Assembly: GCA_029972135.1 (NCBI GenBank)
Contig: CP124755.1
Span: 1-64,000, forward strand
Length of the DNA stretch: 64,000 bases
Source: Candidatus Thiocaldithrix dubininis
Lineage (GTDB): Bacteria; Pseudomonadota; Gammaproteobacteria; Thiotrichales; Thiotrichaceae
Direction: 5' to 3'
The notes beneath the pieces were generated by a model that ran no database searches, was not told where the DNA came from, and was given only the letters and a program-made list of their open reading frames with translations. The stretch's first letter is position 1; each line of letters starts with the position of its first letter. The position numbers and the translations under genes are program-made. Shown one piece after another: positions 20,803 through 29,935 of the stretch.

Positions 20803-22635
20803 TTAATGCGGAGCGTACTTGAGGGTAATTAACCCATTGATACCGTCTTGATTATAACCTTTATTAGTTTGGTAATCTTTATCTAGCACATTGGCGAGTT
20901 TTGCCCCAACCGTCCAATCCTTGTTTAAGGCATAACTGGCGCGTAAGTCTACCGTACCATAACCGGCTAAAATATCGGTATTGGTTGCATTGGTATAACG
21001 TTTACTTTCACCACGTACGGTTGCGCCCACTGTCCATTTACCTGCCGACTTATCCACATCCACGCTGGCTAATTGTTTAGGGCGATAACTTAATTGTTTG
21101 CCGTTCAGTGTATCGGTACGGTTTTCCGGTTGTTGTAAGGTTAGGTTACCTTGCACTTTTAAACCGGCTATTTGGGTCGTTGCAGTGGTTTCAATACCTT
21201 TGATTTGCGCTTTATCTAAGTTTTTCATCGTAGGAAAATCATAAACAATTAAATCGTCTATACGGTTTTGAAAGGCATTGACCGACCATTGCCCCTTAGT
21301 CAATTTGCCACTTAAACCAAGTTCGACATTACGTGCATTTTCAGGGTGTAAATTAGGATTGGGCTGGTAATAGGCACTAGACGGGTAGTATAAATCGTTA
21401 AAAGTGGGCGCTTTAAAAGCCGTTGCATAAGAAGCCGTGGCGCGTAAGCCATTATTGAACTCATGCCCTAAACTGATACTTCCGGTATTTTTACTTCCAA
21501 ACTGTTCGTTATGATCATGGCGAGCTGCTATCTCAACTTTATTCTGCCCTAATTTATGTTGGTAACTGGCAAACACCGCCTTATTGTCGCGTGACGTGCG
21601 GCTATAGGCTAAATCACTGCTTAATTTATCGGTTTGCTGTTCTAAACCGAGCGTTAAATTACCATTTGGGCTAGTTTGAACATCAGCTTGCAGATTGGCT
21701 GTATGACGGCGATTATCATAACGCCCACTGGTTGCTCCACTGGCAGTATGATTCGTTGCCTTATCCGTAGCTTGCCCTAATTGTGCACTAATGACGGCAC
21801 GGTCTTTGAAACTGTGTTTAATTTTGATCGAACTAATTTGTTGCACGGTATCAGCTTGATTAGTTGCACCGTCATATTGCACATCACCACTAGTCTGCGA
21901 TACCAGTAATTCAGCATCGGTCTGCTGCGTTACTTTATGACCCGCTCGTAACGATGCCGTTTGGCGTTGATAACCGTCTTTATCCGGTTCATTGACAAAA
22001 CAGCCTTTGCTCGGATTGCAGGCATTAAAGCCGTCGGTTTGTTCTTTGCCTACATTGAGGTTGTACCAGGTTGTGCCATTCCCGCCATTTAAATTGGTAT
22101 TAAGCTTATAACTATTATGACTACCAGCTTGTACACTAACTTCAGGATGAAAGCCCGTTTTACCTTTGCGCGTAAAAATCTGAATCACGCCGCCAATCGC
22201 TTCTGAACCGTATAAGCTGGAACGTGAACCATGTACTACTTCAATACGTTCAATATTGTCTATCGGCAAATGCTCGAAGCTGGCTAGGCCTGCGGATGCC
22301 ATATTAATTTTGATACCATCAACCAATACTAACGTTTGATTGCTATTCGCTCCACGCAAGCGCACGCCTGTTAACTGTCCAGCACCGCCATTATTGCTAA
22401 TGGAAACTCCGCCGATATGTGTCAGTAATTCCTGTACGCTGCTGGCTTGATAACGCTCAATATCTTTGCGGGTTAACACACTAACGGGTACTAGCGTATC
22501 GTCGACGCTGCGTGCTTTGCGATCTGCCGTAACTACAACGGTATCCAGTTGTGTGGCATCGTCTGCTACAACTAACGGGGAAATAGCAAGGGAAAGGATT
22601 GTCGTACTGACGACCCAGAAATGATGTGTTTTCAT
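20803..22635 (-). CDS. btuB: TonB-dependent vitamin B12 receptor BtuB
   Basis: This is an outer-membrane barrel that takes up cobalamin using TonB energy. The 610-residue protein (E. coli BtuB has 614) has a signal peptide, a TonB box (DTVVVTADR), a plug domain (VPVSVLTRKDIERY through RIEVVHGSRSSLYGSEAIGGVIQIFTRKG) and a 22-strand barrel. The last strand ends GLITLKYAPH. The frame is open to 22779, but those codons lie within the riboswitch; the ATG at 22635 places the signal peptide correctly. Expression should fall when B12 is plentiful. Confidence 0.93.
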   Translation of the reverse strand: MKTHHFWVVSTTILSLAISPLVVADDATQLDTVVVTADRKARSVDDTLVPVSVLTRKDIERYQASSVQELLTHIGGVSISNNGGAGQLTGVRLRGANSNQTLVLVDGIKINMASAGLASFEHLPIDNIERIEVVHGSRSSLYGSEAIGGVIQIFTRKGKTGFHPEVSVQAGSHNSYKLNTNLNGGNGTTWYNLNVGKEQTDGFNACNPSKGCFVNEPDKDGYQRQTASLRAGHKVTQQTDAELLVSQTSGDVQYDGATNQADTVQQISSIKIKHSFKDRAVISAQLGQATDKATNHTASGATSGRYDNRRHTANLQADVQTSPNGNLTLGLEQQTDKLSSDLAYSRTSRDNKAVFASYQHKLGQNKVEIAARHDHNEQFGSKNTGSISLGHEFNNGLRATASYATAFKAPTFNDLYYPSSAYYQPNPNLHPENARNVELGLSGKLTKGQWSVNAFQNRIDDLIVYDFPTMKNLDKAQIKGIETTATTQIAGLKVQGNLTLQQPENRTDTLNGKQLSYRPKQLASVDVDKSAGKWTVGATVRGESKRYTNATNTDILAGYGTVDLRASYALNKDWTVGAKLANVLDKDYQTNKGYNQDGINGLITLKYAPH

Positions 22636-22704
22636 GTAAACATTCCGTACCTGTACGCCCACCGCGTACTGTGACTTGAAGGGTAGTTGGGGTTCACTAC
22701 TGTG

Positions 22705-22890
22705 TATCAGGCCGGTATCCGGGCTTACAAGCGGAGAAAATCCAATATCGCGCCTTCCCGTTATACACAGTGGCATCATGCGATTGTTTAACTTGTTTAC
22801 CGTTGCGGGGGCAGCGTTGGCTTATGTACCAACTTCCCGTTTAACTTAGGCTTATATAGCCTGAAGCACCTGAATGGCGCGGCACGTTAC
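22705..22890 (-). promoter_or_regulatory. Cobalamin (B12) riboswitch upstream of btuB
   Basis: On the minus strand, in order, are GGTGC, AACGGGAA, the CGCTGCCCCCGCAACGG core, the B12-box-like GCCACTGTG, a GGGAAGGC element and the AAGCCCGGATACCGGCC 3' stem. These are the conserved parts of the adenosylcobalamin aptamer in the right order. The element ends about 70 bp before the btuB start, leaving room for an expression platform that hides the ribosome-binding site. Ends are approximate. Confidence 0.93.
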
Positions 22891-22919
22891 GGATTTAAGC
22901 GAATGCTGTCAAGACAAGT

Positions 22920-22946
22920 TTAGAGCAAGCACTAGGCTTGCTCTAA
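22920..22946 (-). terminator. Terminator after the Gly-rich repeat gene
   Basis: TTAGAGCAAGC pairs with GCTTGCTCTAA around a 5-nt loop, 33 bp beyond the stop of the Gly-rich gene and upstream of the riboswitch. It separates the two transcription units. Confidence 0.65.
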
Positions 22947-22978
22947 TTTAATATTGAGGAGCGAAAAGCCAAGGGGGA

Positions 22979-23533
22979 TTAGCAACGACCGCCAGAACCA
23001 ATATGGCTATTGCTGCCGCCACCGACAGACCATGAGCCACTGCATGAGCCGCTATTACCGCCACCGATAGACCATGAACCGCCACCCGTGTGACCGTTGC
23101 TACCACCGCCGGTAGACCATGAACCGCCACCCGTGTGACCGTTGCTACCACCGCCGGTAGACCATGAACCGCCACCCGTGTGACCGTTGCTGCCACCACC
23201 GATAGACCATGAACCGCCACCCGTGTGACCGTGACTGCCACCACCGATAGAACCGTTGCTGCCACCACCGATAGAACCGTGACTGCCACCACCGATAGAA
23301 CCGTTGCTGCCACCACCGATAGAACCGTTGCTGCCACCACCAATGATTTGATTTAACAGACCACCGCATAAGTTGCCTAAGCTGCCCCCTAAACCACCTA
23401 ATAGGCCACCACCGCATAGTGAATTACTAAAAGAGTTGCCTAAGCTAGCATTTCCATTAGAACCAACATTAGAACCAATAGAGCCAATAGAATGGTTTGG
23501 GTTCAGTAATGAGGAAATTAAACCGATTGTCAT
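22979..23533 (-). CDS. Gly/Ser-rich tandem-repeat protein
   Basis: The family is not recognised. The 184-residue protein has a hydrophobic N-terminal region with Ile, Leu, Gly and Asn (about 1-65, including NSLCGGGLLGGLGGSLGNLCGG). Four 8-residue GGGSNGSI-type repeats follow, then about four 15-residue GGGSNGHTGGGSWST-type repeats, and a Cys-containing tail ending SGGRC. It lacks a clear Sec signal. The composition suggests a flexible or beta-rich extracellular or cell-surface peptide. The true frame is chosen because it starts with ATG after an AGGAG-type site and keeps a regular amino-acid repeat; another frame is also open but gives only low-complexity Val/Ala. Confidence 0.6.
   Translation of the reverse strand: MTIGLISSLLNPNHSIGSIGSNVGSNGNASLGNSFSNSLCGGGLLGGLGGSLGNLCGGLLNQIIGGGSNGSIGGGSNGSIGGGSHGSIGGGSNGSIGGGSHGHTGGGSWSIGGGSNGHTGGGSWSTGGGSNGHTGGGSWSTGGGSNGHTGGGSWSIGGGNSGSCSGSWSVGGGSNSHIGSGGRC
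22990..23345 (-). repeat. Coding tandem repeats of 45-bp and 24-bp units
   Basis: About four 45-bp units (about 23040-23225) and four 24-bp units (about 23230-23345) stand head to tail within the Gly-rich gene. Copies are nearly identical at DNA level, with a few silent or single-residue changes (Asn/His, Ile/Thr). This indicates recent expansion, and copy number may vary between strains. Confidence 0.85.
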
Positions 23534-23760
23534 AATTTTATTACTCCTTATTCAAAATCACGCTTAAAGCTCAGCGCATGTCAAAGCGGATGCGGACATC
23601 CTTGTCTTACGAAAGAGAGCAATGAAATGATTACTCTTGCACTGGAGTGTGGTGAGAAATATTAAAATTTGCAGAAGTTCGCTGGATAAACGTCCAAGCA
23701 TTGCTTACCAATGGTCAAGCGCATACGATATGGTTTTATTTCTAGCCACAGACCAATGCA

Positions 23761-24534
23761 ATGGGTTTAGCAAAACGTATTATTCCTTGTCTGGATGTTG
23801 ATAACGGGCGGGTTGTTAAGGGTGTGAACTTTGTTGATATTCGTGATGCGGGTGATCCAGTCGAGATTGCGGCGCGTTACAATCGGGAAGGTGCAGATGA
23901 AATTACCTTTTTGGACATTACCGCCAGTTCTGATAATCGTGACACCATTGTACATGTGGTTGAAGCCGTTGCCTCACAGGTATTTATCCCCTTAACCGTG
24001 GGCGGTGGCATTCGTAAGCTAGAAGATGTACGCCGTATGCTGAACGCAGGTGCTGATAAAGTCGGCATTAATACCGCAGCCGTGTTTAACCCTGAATTAG
24101 TGCGTGAAGCCACGGATTATTTCGGTTCACAATGTATTGTAGTTGCGATTGATGCGAAGAAAGTCAGTGAAGCGGGCGAACCTGAGCGTTGGGAAGTATT
24201 TACCCACGGTGGACGTAAACGCACGGGCATTGATGCGCTGGAATGGGCGGAGAAAATGGCACAATACGGCGCAGGCGAATTATTAGTAACCTCGATGGAT
24301 CGGGATGGCACGAAAATCGGGTTTGATTTGGGTTTAACCAAAGCGATTACGGAGCGCGTCAATATTCCATTAATTGCATCTGGTGGGGTGGGTAACTTAC
24401 AACATTTGGCCGATGGCGTTTTGCAAGGTGGCGCGGATGCAGTATTAGCTGCCAGTATTTTCCACTTTGGTGAATATACCGTTGGTGAAGCTAAACGCTT
24501 TATGGCGGCCCAAGGTATTGAAATGCGGATGTAG
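23761..24534 (+). CDS. hisF: Imidazole glycerol phosphate synthase subunit HisF
   Basis: HisF is the cyclase subunit that, with HisH, turns PRFAR and ammonia into imidazole glycerol phosphate and AICAR in histidine synthesis. The 257-residue (beta/alpha)8 barrel shows the catalytic Asp in [14 protein letters not shown], the mirror phosphate-binding loops (TVGGGIR, then IASGGVG) and the second catalytic Asp in [13 protein letters not shown]. The usual neighbours hisI and hisE do not follow directly: a methyltransferase and a protease gene intervene before hisE at 27966. Its 3' end overlaps the convergent methyltransferase gene by 35 bp. Confidence 0.97.
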   Translation: MGLAKRIIPCLDVDNGRVVKGVNFVDIRDAGDPVEIAARYNREGADEITFLDITASSDNRDTIVHVVEAVASQVFIPLTVGGGIRKLEDVRRMLNAGADKVGINTAAVFNPELVREATDYFGSQCIVVAIDAKKVSEAGEPERWEVFTHGGRKRTGIDALEWAEKMAQYGAGELLVTSMDRDGTKIGFDLGLTKAITERVNIPLIASGGVGNLQHLADGVLQGGADAVLAASIFHFGEYTVGEAKRFMAAQGIEMRM

Positions 24535-25933
24535 GTGAGTTTAAGTAATGTGTGTTATTTACCGTTGAAAATGATTTAGTTCTCAGCGGTTTGGGGTTTT
24601 GCTGCGTTATTTTGTCTGCAAAAGCTGAACGAATTAACAGTGTTGCTACCGCTGTTACCACCTTAACCGGAACAGTATTGCCGAATAAGTCATGTGCCAA
24701 TGTAGGTTTAATATTTAATTTAAAGTCGTCGGGAAACCCAAATAAGCGGCATTGTTCGATTAATGTTAGGGTACGTAAGCCGTTGCTCATCGTATCAGGC
24801 ACCACTACCCGATCTAAATCGGTTGCTACTAAGGTGGGGGCAATGCCGTTAGGGTCTAGAATCTTACTAATTTCATAGCTTAGTTTGCCTGCAACGATAT
24901 TGTAACCTTTTTCAATATCGGTTCGAGGCATACGCACTTGTTTGCTTTTACCATTTTCTTGAACAAGAACGACATCTTTAGGATGCTCGAATTTTAGATA
25001 ATTTTTAGCGACCAAATCCTGTAGCATGGTGTATAATTCAGGATGTTGATAAAAGGTTTTAATTTCTGCCAGTGTTAGTGGCATACCATCCATCCATTGA
25101 ATACCTTTCTGTTCAGCCCATTTTTTATTGCGACGATATAACAAAATTAAATTTAATAAACGCTTTTGTTCTGTGCTTATTTTACCTTTTAGCCCTAACT
25201 CCCAACTATGGATATTATTGTTACCACCGCGTTTATCCTTAACCGATTTACCGTAAAGCTCTGCTAATGAATAATTTTCTAATAATAAACGTGAAAGTTT
25301 ATTATCCATACAAGCTTGACCTTGTTGTAAAATGTCATTTAAGCACTGGTTTTCACGGGAAAAATTTTTGAGATCAATAGCTTGCTTTAAATGCCCTACA
25401 ATAAAAATACGTTTACGGCTTTGCGCTAAACCAAAATGTTGCGCATCTAATACTTGCCACGTAACTTGATAACCCAATTGTTGTAATTTTTCTAAGATGA
25501 TGCTTAATGTTCTACCTAGTTTCGCATTGCTATTAGGTTTTTTATCGTGTCCGACTAAACCTTCAACATTCTCTAAAATAAAAGCAGCAGGTTTCTTTTC
25601 TTGCAAGATTCTCTCAATTTCAAAGAATAAAGTGCCGCGTGTATCGGCAAAGCCATAACGTTTTCCAGCGCAACTAAAGGCTTGGCAAGGAAAACCCGCC
25701 AATAACACATCAAAATCCGGAATATCCTGCGCATGTATTTGAGTAATATCACCGTGCAATTCACTATTTGGAAAATTATCTTGATAAACTGTGATAGCAT
25801 GCGATTTAATTTCTGAAGTAAATACACATTGCGCCGTATAACCTGTTTTTGCGCAAGCTTGCTCAAACCCCAAACGAAAACCACCCATGCCAGCGAATAA
25901 GTCAATAAAACGTAGGTGTTGCTTGGTGCTCAT
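24500..25933 (-). CDS. DNA (cytosine-5-)-methyltransferase, orphan
   Basis: This enzyme transfers a methyl group from SAM to C5 of cytosine in a specific sequence. Ordered motifs are I ([18 protein letters not shown]), IV (GFPCQAFS with the catalytic Cys), VI (FILENVEGL), VIII ([11 protein letters not shown]), a target-recognition region at about 220-340 rich in helices, then IX-X ([21 protein letters not shown]). The first ATG (25963) is unlikely; ATG 25933 puts motif I near the N-terminus (477 residues). No restriction gene adjoins, so it may be a solitary or anti-restriction methylase. The last ~35 residues extend beyond motif X into the antisense of hisF, suggesting the original stop was lost when it inserted here. 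Confidence 0.88.
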   Translation of the reverse strand: MSTKQHLRFIDLFAGMGGFRLGFEQACAKTGYTAQCVFTSEIKSHAITVYQDNFPNSELHGDITQIHAQDIPDFDVLLAGFPCQAFSCAGKRYGFADTRGTLFFEIERILQEKKPAAFILENVEGLVGHDKKPNSNAKLGRTLSIILEKLQQLGYQVTWQVLDAQHFGLAQSRKRIFIVGHLKQAIDLKNFSRENQCLNDILQQGQACMDNKLSRLLLENYSLAELYGKSVKDKRGGNNNIHSWELGLKGKISTEQKRLLNLILLYRRNKKWAEQKGIQWMDGMPLTLAEIKTFYQHPELYTMLQDLVAKNYLKFEHPKDVVLVQENGKSKQVRMPRTDIEKGYNIVAGKLSYEISKILDPNGIAPTLVATDLDRVVVPDTMSNGLRTLTLIEQCRLFGFPDDFKLNIKPTLAHDLFGNTVPVKVVTAVATLLIRSAFADKITQQNPKPLRTKSFSTVNNTHYLNSPTSAFQYLGPP

Positions 25934-26052
25934 GAAAAAAATTCCTTTTGCTTTATATCTCAACGGCGATTCGTGCGCATTTATGGTAGCATTTTCGGGT
26001 CTGCGGTTCCAGCAATTTTTTATGGAATAGCATCAAAGGATATGATAATCAG

Positions 26053-27957
26053 ATGAATAATATTCTCAAAATTAATAAAGACTTAGTTCAAGAACGTAAA
26101 GCCACATTAGAAGCTGCCAAAGTAAGTTTAAAGCAGCAATTTATTGGAATTGATAAAATTATCGACAGCCTGATTGATTACATTCAGGTGTGGTATTTAA
26201 TGCCCGAATTGTTAAAGCGCCCTGTGATTGTCAATTTATGGGGAATGACCGGCGTGGGCAAAACGGATTTAGTGCGTAAGTTAGCCAAAGCATTGCACTA
26301 TCAAGATCGCTTTACCGAAATTGAGTTATCTAACGTTGACCAAACCTCGTGGAATACGTCTGTTTCGGCGGTATTAGAAAGTCATGGCTTTCACGATGGC
26401 AAGCCGAATATTGTGTTATTTGACGAAATTCAACGCTTTAATACGATTGATCATGACGGTAAGCCCTTACCACAAACCAAATATATGGATTTTTGGGAAT
26501 TGCTGTCCGACGGTAAATTATCCAAAAAAGAACGCGATGATTTAGATAGTTTTTTATTTGGCTTTTATCAACGGCGGCAAGAGGCGCAACGCAAACGCAA
26601 TGCGGGTGAGCCGGTGCCAGATTCCAGTTTTTATTTGAGTTCATGGGAAGCAATTGGTTTAAAAAAAGCCTTGAATCTCGACATTCAAATTGAGGAATTG
26701 CTGAATATTACGGAAGATGAAATGGTCGATATGATTATGCAGGCAAAAAAGCATAAGACCATTTACGAGCCAATCAATCATGCGAAAACCTTGATTTTAA
26801 TTTCAGGCAATTTAGACGATGCCTTCCATGTAGCGATCCAAGCCGCTGAAGCCGAAGTGGATGCGGATATTTTCCATGCGTTTACTAGTAAAGTAACGCT
26901 GATGGATGTAAAAAACGCGTTATTACGTAAATTTCGTCCAGAGCAAGTGGCACGTTTCGGCAATATTCATTTGATTTATCCCAGTTTACGTAAACAGGAT
27001 TTTGTTGCCTTAATTGATAGAGAAATCCAACGAGTACGTAATGAAACCTATGAGCGCACTGGGATTAGTTTAAGTATTGATGAAAGCGTAGCACGTTTAA
27101 TTTACCGTAACGGTGTGTTTCCTGTACAAGGCGTGCGTCCTGTATTTTCAAGCGTGACGGATATTCTGGAAGTCAATTTGTCGAAGCTGTTATTACACGC
27201 ACTGTCTATAGATGCTGATAATATTCATATTCATTATGACGAAACGGCATTACAGTTTACGGCGCAAGTAGGCAAGGATTTAGTGCATTATCCTTATATT
27301 GGCACGATTGATAATATCCGCGATAAAAATGATAAATCAGCCGTGGCGAATATAAGCGTTCATGAAGCCGGTCATGCTGTGGTGTATATGCTGTTGTTTG
27401 GTTTAGCACCGCTGCAATTAAAAAGCCGAATTGCCAATTCTTACGCAGGCGGTTTTACCTTTCCCCATCAAATTCACCGTACCCATCGCTCTATGTTAGA
27501 TATGATTAAAGTGTATCTAGCGGGTGGTATTGCGGAAGAGATGGTTTTTGGCGTACAAAATGCCTCAACTGGGCGTGAGCATGATCGTGAACAAGCCACA
27601 ACTTTAGCCTTAGAGTATGTACGTCGCTATGGGTTTGATCCTGAATTCCAAGCCACCTACACGATTGAAGATTATGCCAGTCGTATGGATTTCACAGTAA
27701 CTGATGCAGATATTGAGAAAATGATGATGCGTTTGGTGAGTGAAACCCGCGAAATGTTGGGACAAAATAGTCACTTGTTAATGGATCTAGCGCGAGCATT
27801 GGCAGCGGCAGGCAGTTTAAAAACTGAAGCAGTGGCTGTCTTAGCGCAACAGCACGGTTTGGATGTTGTGGTTAAAGAGGAAGGTTATTTGCATATCCCG
27901 AATTATGACCAACAATTAATGCAGCCATTAGCCTTACGTCGGCAATATTCGGTATAA
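26053..27957 (+). CDS. Clp-type AAA+ ATPase fused to an M41 (FtsH-like) zinc peptidase
   Basis: The 634-residue protein combines two modules. Residues about 30-400 are an AAA+ ATPase of the Clp/Hsp100 kind: Walker A GMTGVGKT (64-71), Walker B VLFDE (121-125), a basic [12 protein letters not shown] finger region (292-302) and a small domain with GVRPVFSSV. Residues about 425-615 are an M41 peptidase with HEAGH (437-441), GGFTFP, and the third zinc ligand Asp511 in EHDREQAT. FtsH itself has membrane helices and an FtsH-type AAA domain; this protein has neither. It is thus likely a soluble ATP-dependent protease. It sits divergent from the methyltransferase and 8 bp upstream of hisE. Confidence 0.8.
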   Translation: MNNILKINKDLVQERKATLEAAKVSLKQQFIGIDKIIDSLIDYIQVWYLMPELLKRPVIVNLWGMTGVGKTDLVRKLAKALHYQDRFTEIELSNVDQTSWNTSVSAVLESHGFHDGKPNIVLFDEIQRFNTIDHDGKPLPQTKYMDFWELLSDGKLSKKERDDLDSFLFGFYQRRQEAQRKRNAGEPVPDSSFYLSSWEAIGLKKALNLDIQIEELLNITEDEMVDMIMQAKKHKTIYEPINHAKTLILISGNLDDAFHVAIQAAEAEVDADIFHAFTSKVTLMDVKNALLRKFRPEQVARFGNIHLIYPSLRKQDFVALIDREIQRVRNETYERTGISLSIDESVARLIYRNGVFPVQGVRPVFSSVTDILEVNLSKLLLHALSIDADNIHIHYDETALQFTAQVGKDLVHYPYIGTIDNIRDKNDKSAVANISVHEAGHAVVYMLLFGLAPLQLKSRIANSYAGGFTFPHQIHRTHRSMLDMIKVYLAGGIAEEMVFGVQNASTGREHDREQATTLALEYVRRYGFDPEFQATYTIEDYASRMDFTVTDADIEKMMMRLVSETREMLGQNSHLLMDLARALAAAGSLKTEAVAVLAQQHGLDVVVKEEGYLHIPNYDQQLMQPLALRRQYSV

Positions 27958-27965
27958 TTGCGCCT

Positions 27966-28286
27966 ATGACCCAAGATGTATTAACTCAATTAGCGAGCGT
28001 GTTAGAAGAGCGTAAACACGCCAGCCCCGATAGTTCTTACGTAGCTAAACTGTACAGTAAAGGTTTAGACGCCATTTTAAAGAAAATTGGCGAAGAAGCG
28101 ACTGAGACCGTTATGGCGGCGAAAGATCAAGCCAACGATAAAATTGTGTATGAAGTCGCAGACTTATGGTTTCATACCTTGGTATTATTGGCGCATCAAA
28201 ATTTACAGCCCGACGATGTTTTAAATGAATTGGCACGTCGGTTTGGTTTATCCGGTTTGGTTGAAAAAGCCAACCGTCCTGCTTAA
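27966..28286 (+). CDS. hisE: Phosphoribosyl-ATP pyrophosphatase HisE
   Basis: HisE hydrolyses phosphoribosyl-ATP to phosphoribosyl-AMP, the second step of histidine synthesis. The 106-residue all-alpha protein has the MazG-like metal-binding motif in [16 protein letters not shown] and [14 protein letters not shown]. It is the stand-alone form; the HisI cyclohydrolase, often fused to it or adjacent, is not in the window. It is followed after 14 bp by tatA, the common hisE-tatABC order. Confidence 0.95.
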   Translation: MTQDVLTQLASVLEERKHASPDSSYVAKLYSKGLDAILKKIGEEATETVMAAKDQANDKIVYEVADLWFHTLVLLAHQNLQPDDVLNELARRFGLSGLVEKANRPA

Positions 28287-28300
28287 AGGATGTTTCAACG

Positions 28301-28537
28301 ATGCACTTTAGCCCATTACAACTGATCCTAATTCTGGTTATTGTCATTTTATTGTTTGGTACTAAAAAACTACGCAATATGGGCGGTGATTTAGGCGAAG
28401 CGTTTAAAAACTTTAAGAAAGCAGTTAAAGACGGGGATGAGGATAAAACGCAAACCCCACCCTCACAAGTGACACAAAATCAGACCAATGAGGGGCGTGT
28501 GATTGAAGGCGAAGCTAAAGTTAAAGACAAAGTGTAA
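28301..28537 (+). CDS. tatA: Sec-independent protein translocase TatA
   Basis: TatA forms the variable-size pore of the twin-arginine export system for folded proteins. The 78-residue protein has one N-terminal membrane helix ([19 protein letters not shown]) with the FGTKKL hinge, an amphipathic helix ([15 protein letters not shown]) and an acidic polar tail. It is the first of tatABC. Confidence 0.95.
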   Translation: MHFSPLQLILILVIVILLFGTKKLRNMGGDLGEAFKNFKKAVKDGDEDKTQTPPSQVTQNQTNEGRVIEGEAKVKDKV

Positions 28538-28548
28538 GCTAGCTTTGT

Positions 28549-28878
28549 ATGTTTGAAGCCAGCTTTCTCGAACTATTGTTGATTGGGGTCGTTGCCTTAT
28601 TGGTGATTGGCCCCGAGCGTTTGCCTGCGGTTGCCCGTACCATTGGCTTATGGTTAGGGCGCATCCGCCGTTTTATTGCGCGTACTAAAGCAGATTTAGA
28701 GCGCGAACTGCATACCGATGAGCTGCGCGATATGTTGTATAAACAAGAAGAAGAATTACGTAACCTGCGAATTATGATGCAGGACAAAACCGATCATATA
28801 AATCAATCCGTGAATGAAGTCGCGTCGCAAGCGATGGCAAAACCGACGGATGTAAACAAATCCAACCCGCATGAATAA
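28549..28878 (+). CDS. tatB: Sec-independent protein translocase TatB
   Basis: TatB joins TatC in the signal-peptide receptor complex. The 109-residue protein has the N-terminal helix with the conserved Glu and FLELLLIGVVALLVIGPERLP signature (positions 5-25), then an amphipathic helix (ARTIGLWLGRIRRFIARTKADLERE) and a polar tail. It overlaps tatC by 8 bp. Confidence 0.93.
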   Translation: MFEASFLELLLIGVVALLVIGPERLPAVARTIGLWLGRIRRFIARTKADLERELHTDELRDMLYKQEEELRNLRIMMQDKTDHINQSVNEVASQAMAKPTDVNKSNPHE

Positions 28879-29890
28879 ACCCTCAAATGCTGATAGCGCC
28901 TTGCAAGGTTTTCTTGAACACTTAATCGAGCTACGTGATCGCCTGTTAAAAATGGTGATTGCGGTGATGGTGGTGTTTATCGCGCTGTCTCCGTTTGTAC
29001 AGGATTTATATAACGCGTTATCTGAGCCTTTAGTGAGCCAATTACCCAACGGCAGTAAACTGATTGCCATTGGCGTGGCGACTCCGTTCTTGATCCCGTT
29101 TAAGCTGGCGTTGTTGGTCGCTTTCTTAATTGCCTTACCTTATGTGTTTTATCAAATCTGGGGCTTTGTCGCGCCCGGTTTATATCAGCACGAAAAGCGC
29201 TTAGTGACACCCCTATTAGTTTCTAGCGTTGCACTATTTTATATCGGCATGGCTTTTGCCTATTTTGTGGTAATTCCCATGATTGCGCGGGCATCAGTGG
29301 CTTTTGCACCAAGTAATGTCATGCCCACGCCGGATATTGCCGAGTATTTGGATTTTACCATTGCCATGTTTTTGGCATTTGGGCTCAGTTTTGAAACACC
29401 AGTTGCCACTATTCTATTAATTACAATGGGGGTAGTGAGTGCCGATACCTTAACCAAAGCACGCCCGTATATTATTGTCGGAGCATTTGTATTGGGTATG
29501 TTCTTAACACCGCCGGATGTGGTTTCTCAAACCTTAATGGCAGTACCCATTTGGTTATTATTTGAAGCCGGATTATTCTTAAGCAAGCTGTTCCAACGCA
29601 ATGTGCAGACGTTTCGTGATGAAAAAGCAGCACATGAGCAACAACAATTATTACAAGAACAGCCTGCAAGCCCACCACCAAGCAGCTCAACTGCCCCCAC
29701 ACCGGATGCACCTGTGATTTGGGAAGATGAGCATTATTCCTTTAAAGAAACGCAACCTGTGCAATCGACGGATTCGCCCGAATATCGCCCCATGACAGAG
29801 GCGGAAATGGAAGCGGAAATGCAGAAGATTGATAATGAGTTGCAGAATTTAGCGAAACCGAACTCAGAACCGCCCAAAGATAAAGAATAG
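28871..29890 (+). CDS. tatC: Sec-independent protein translocase TatC
   Basis: TatC recognises twin-arginine signal peptides in the inner membrane. The protein has the N-terminal LEHLIELRDRLLK motif, six membrane helices, and the FEXP-type segment (SFETPVATILL, about 175). At 339 residues it is longer than most TatC proteins (about 250). The extra ~80 residues form a Pro/Gln/Glu-rich cytoplasmic tail after the last helix, whose role is unknown. Confidence 0.94.
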   Translation: MNKPSNADSALQGFLEHLIELRDRLLKMVIAVMVVFIALSPFVQDLYNALSEPLVSQLPNGSKLIAIGVATPFLIPFKLALLVAFLIALPYVFYQIWGFVAPGLYQHEKRLVTPLLVSSVALFYIGMAFAYFVVIPMIARASVAFAPSNVMPTPDIAEYLDFTIAMFLAFGLSFETPVATILLITMGVVSADTLTKARPYIIVGAFVLGMFLTPPDVVSQTLMAVPIWLLFEAGLFLSKLFQRNVQTFRDEKAAHEQQQLLQEQPASPPPSSSTAPTPDAPVIWEDEHYSFKETQPVQSTDSPEYRPMTEAEMEAEMQKIDNELQNLAKPNSEPPKDKE

Positions 29891-29935
29891 GTTGCGTTAA
29901 ATAACACACAATTTACTTAGATTGCTGAGGTGCTT

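Noticed and set aside
22636-22779. N-terminal extension of btuB by 48 codons
   Set aside because: These codons coincide with the cobalamin riboswitch, and the signal peptide begins at the ATG at 22635.
22948-23343. Val/Ala-rich frame overlapping the Gly-rich gene
   Set aside because: It is the frame-shifted reading of the same DNA repeats; it has no ribosome-binding site and low-complexity composition.
24552-24878. Plus-strand frame downstream of hisF that might be hisI
   Set aside because: It has no phosphoribosyl-AMP cyclohydrolase motifs and is antisense to the methyltransferase motif IX-X region.
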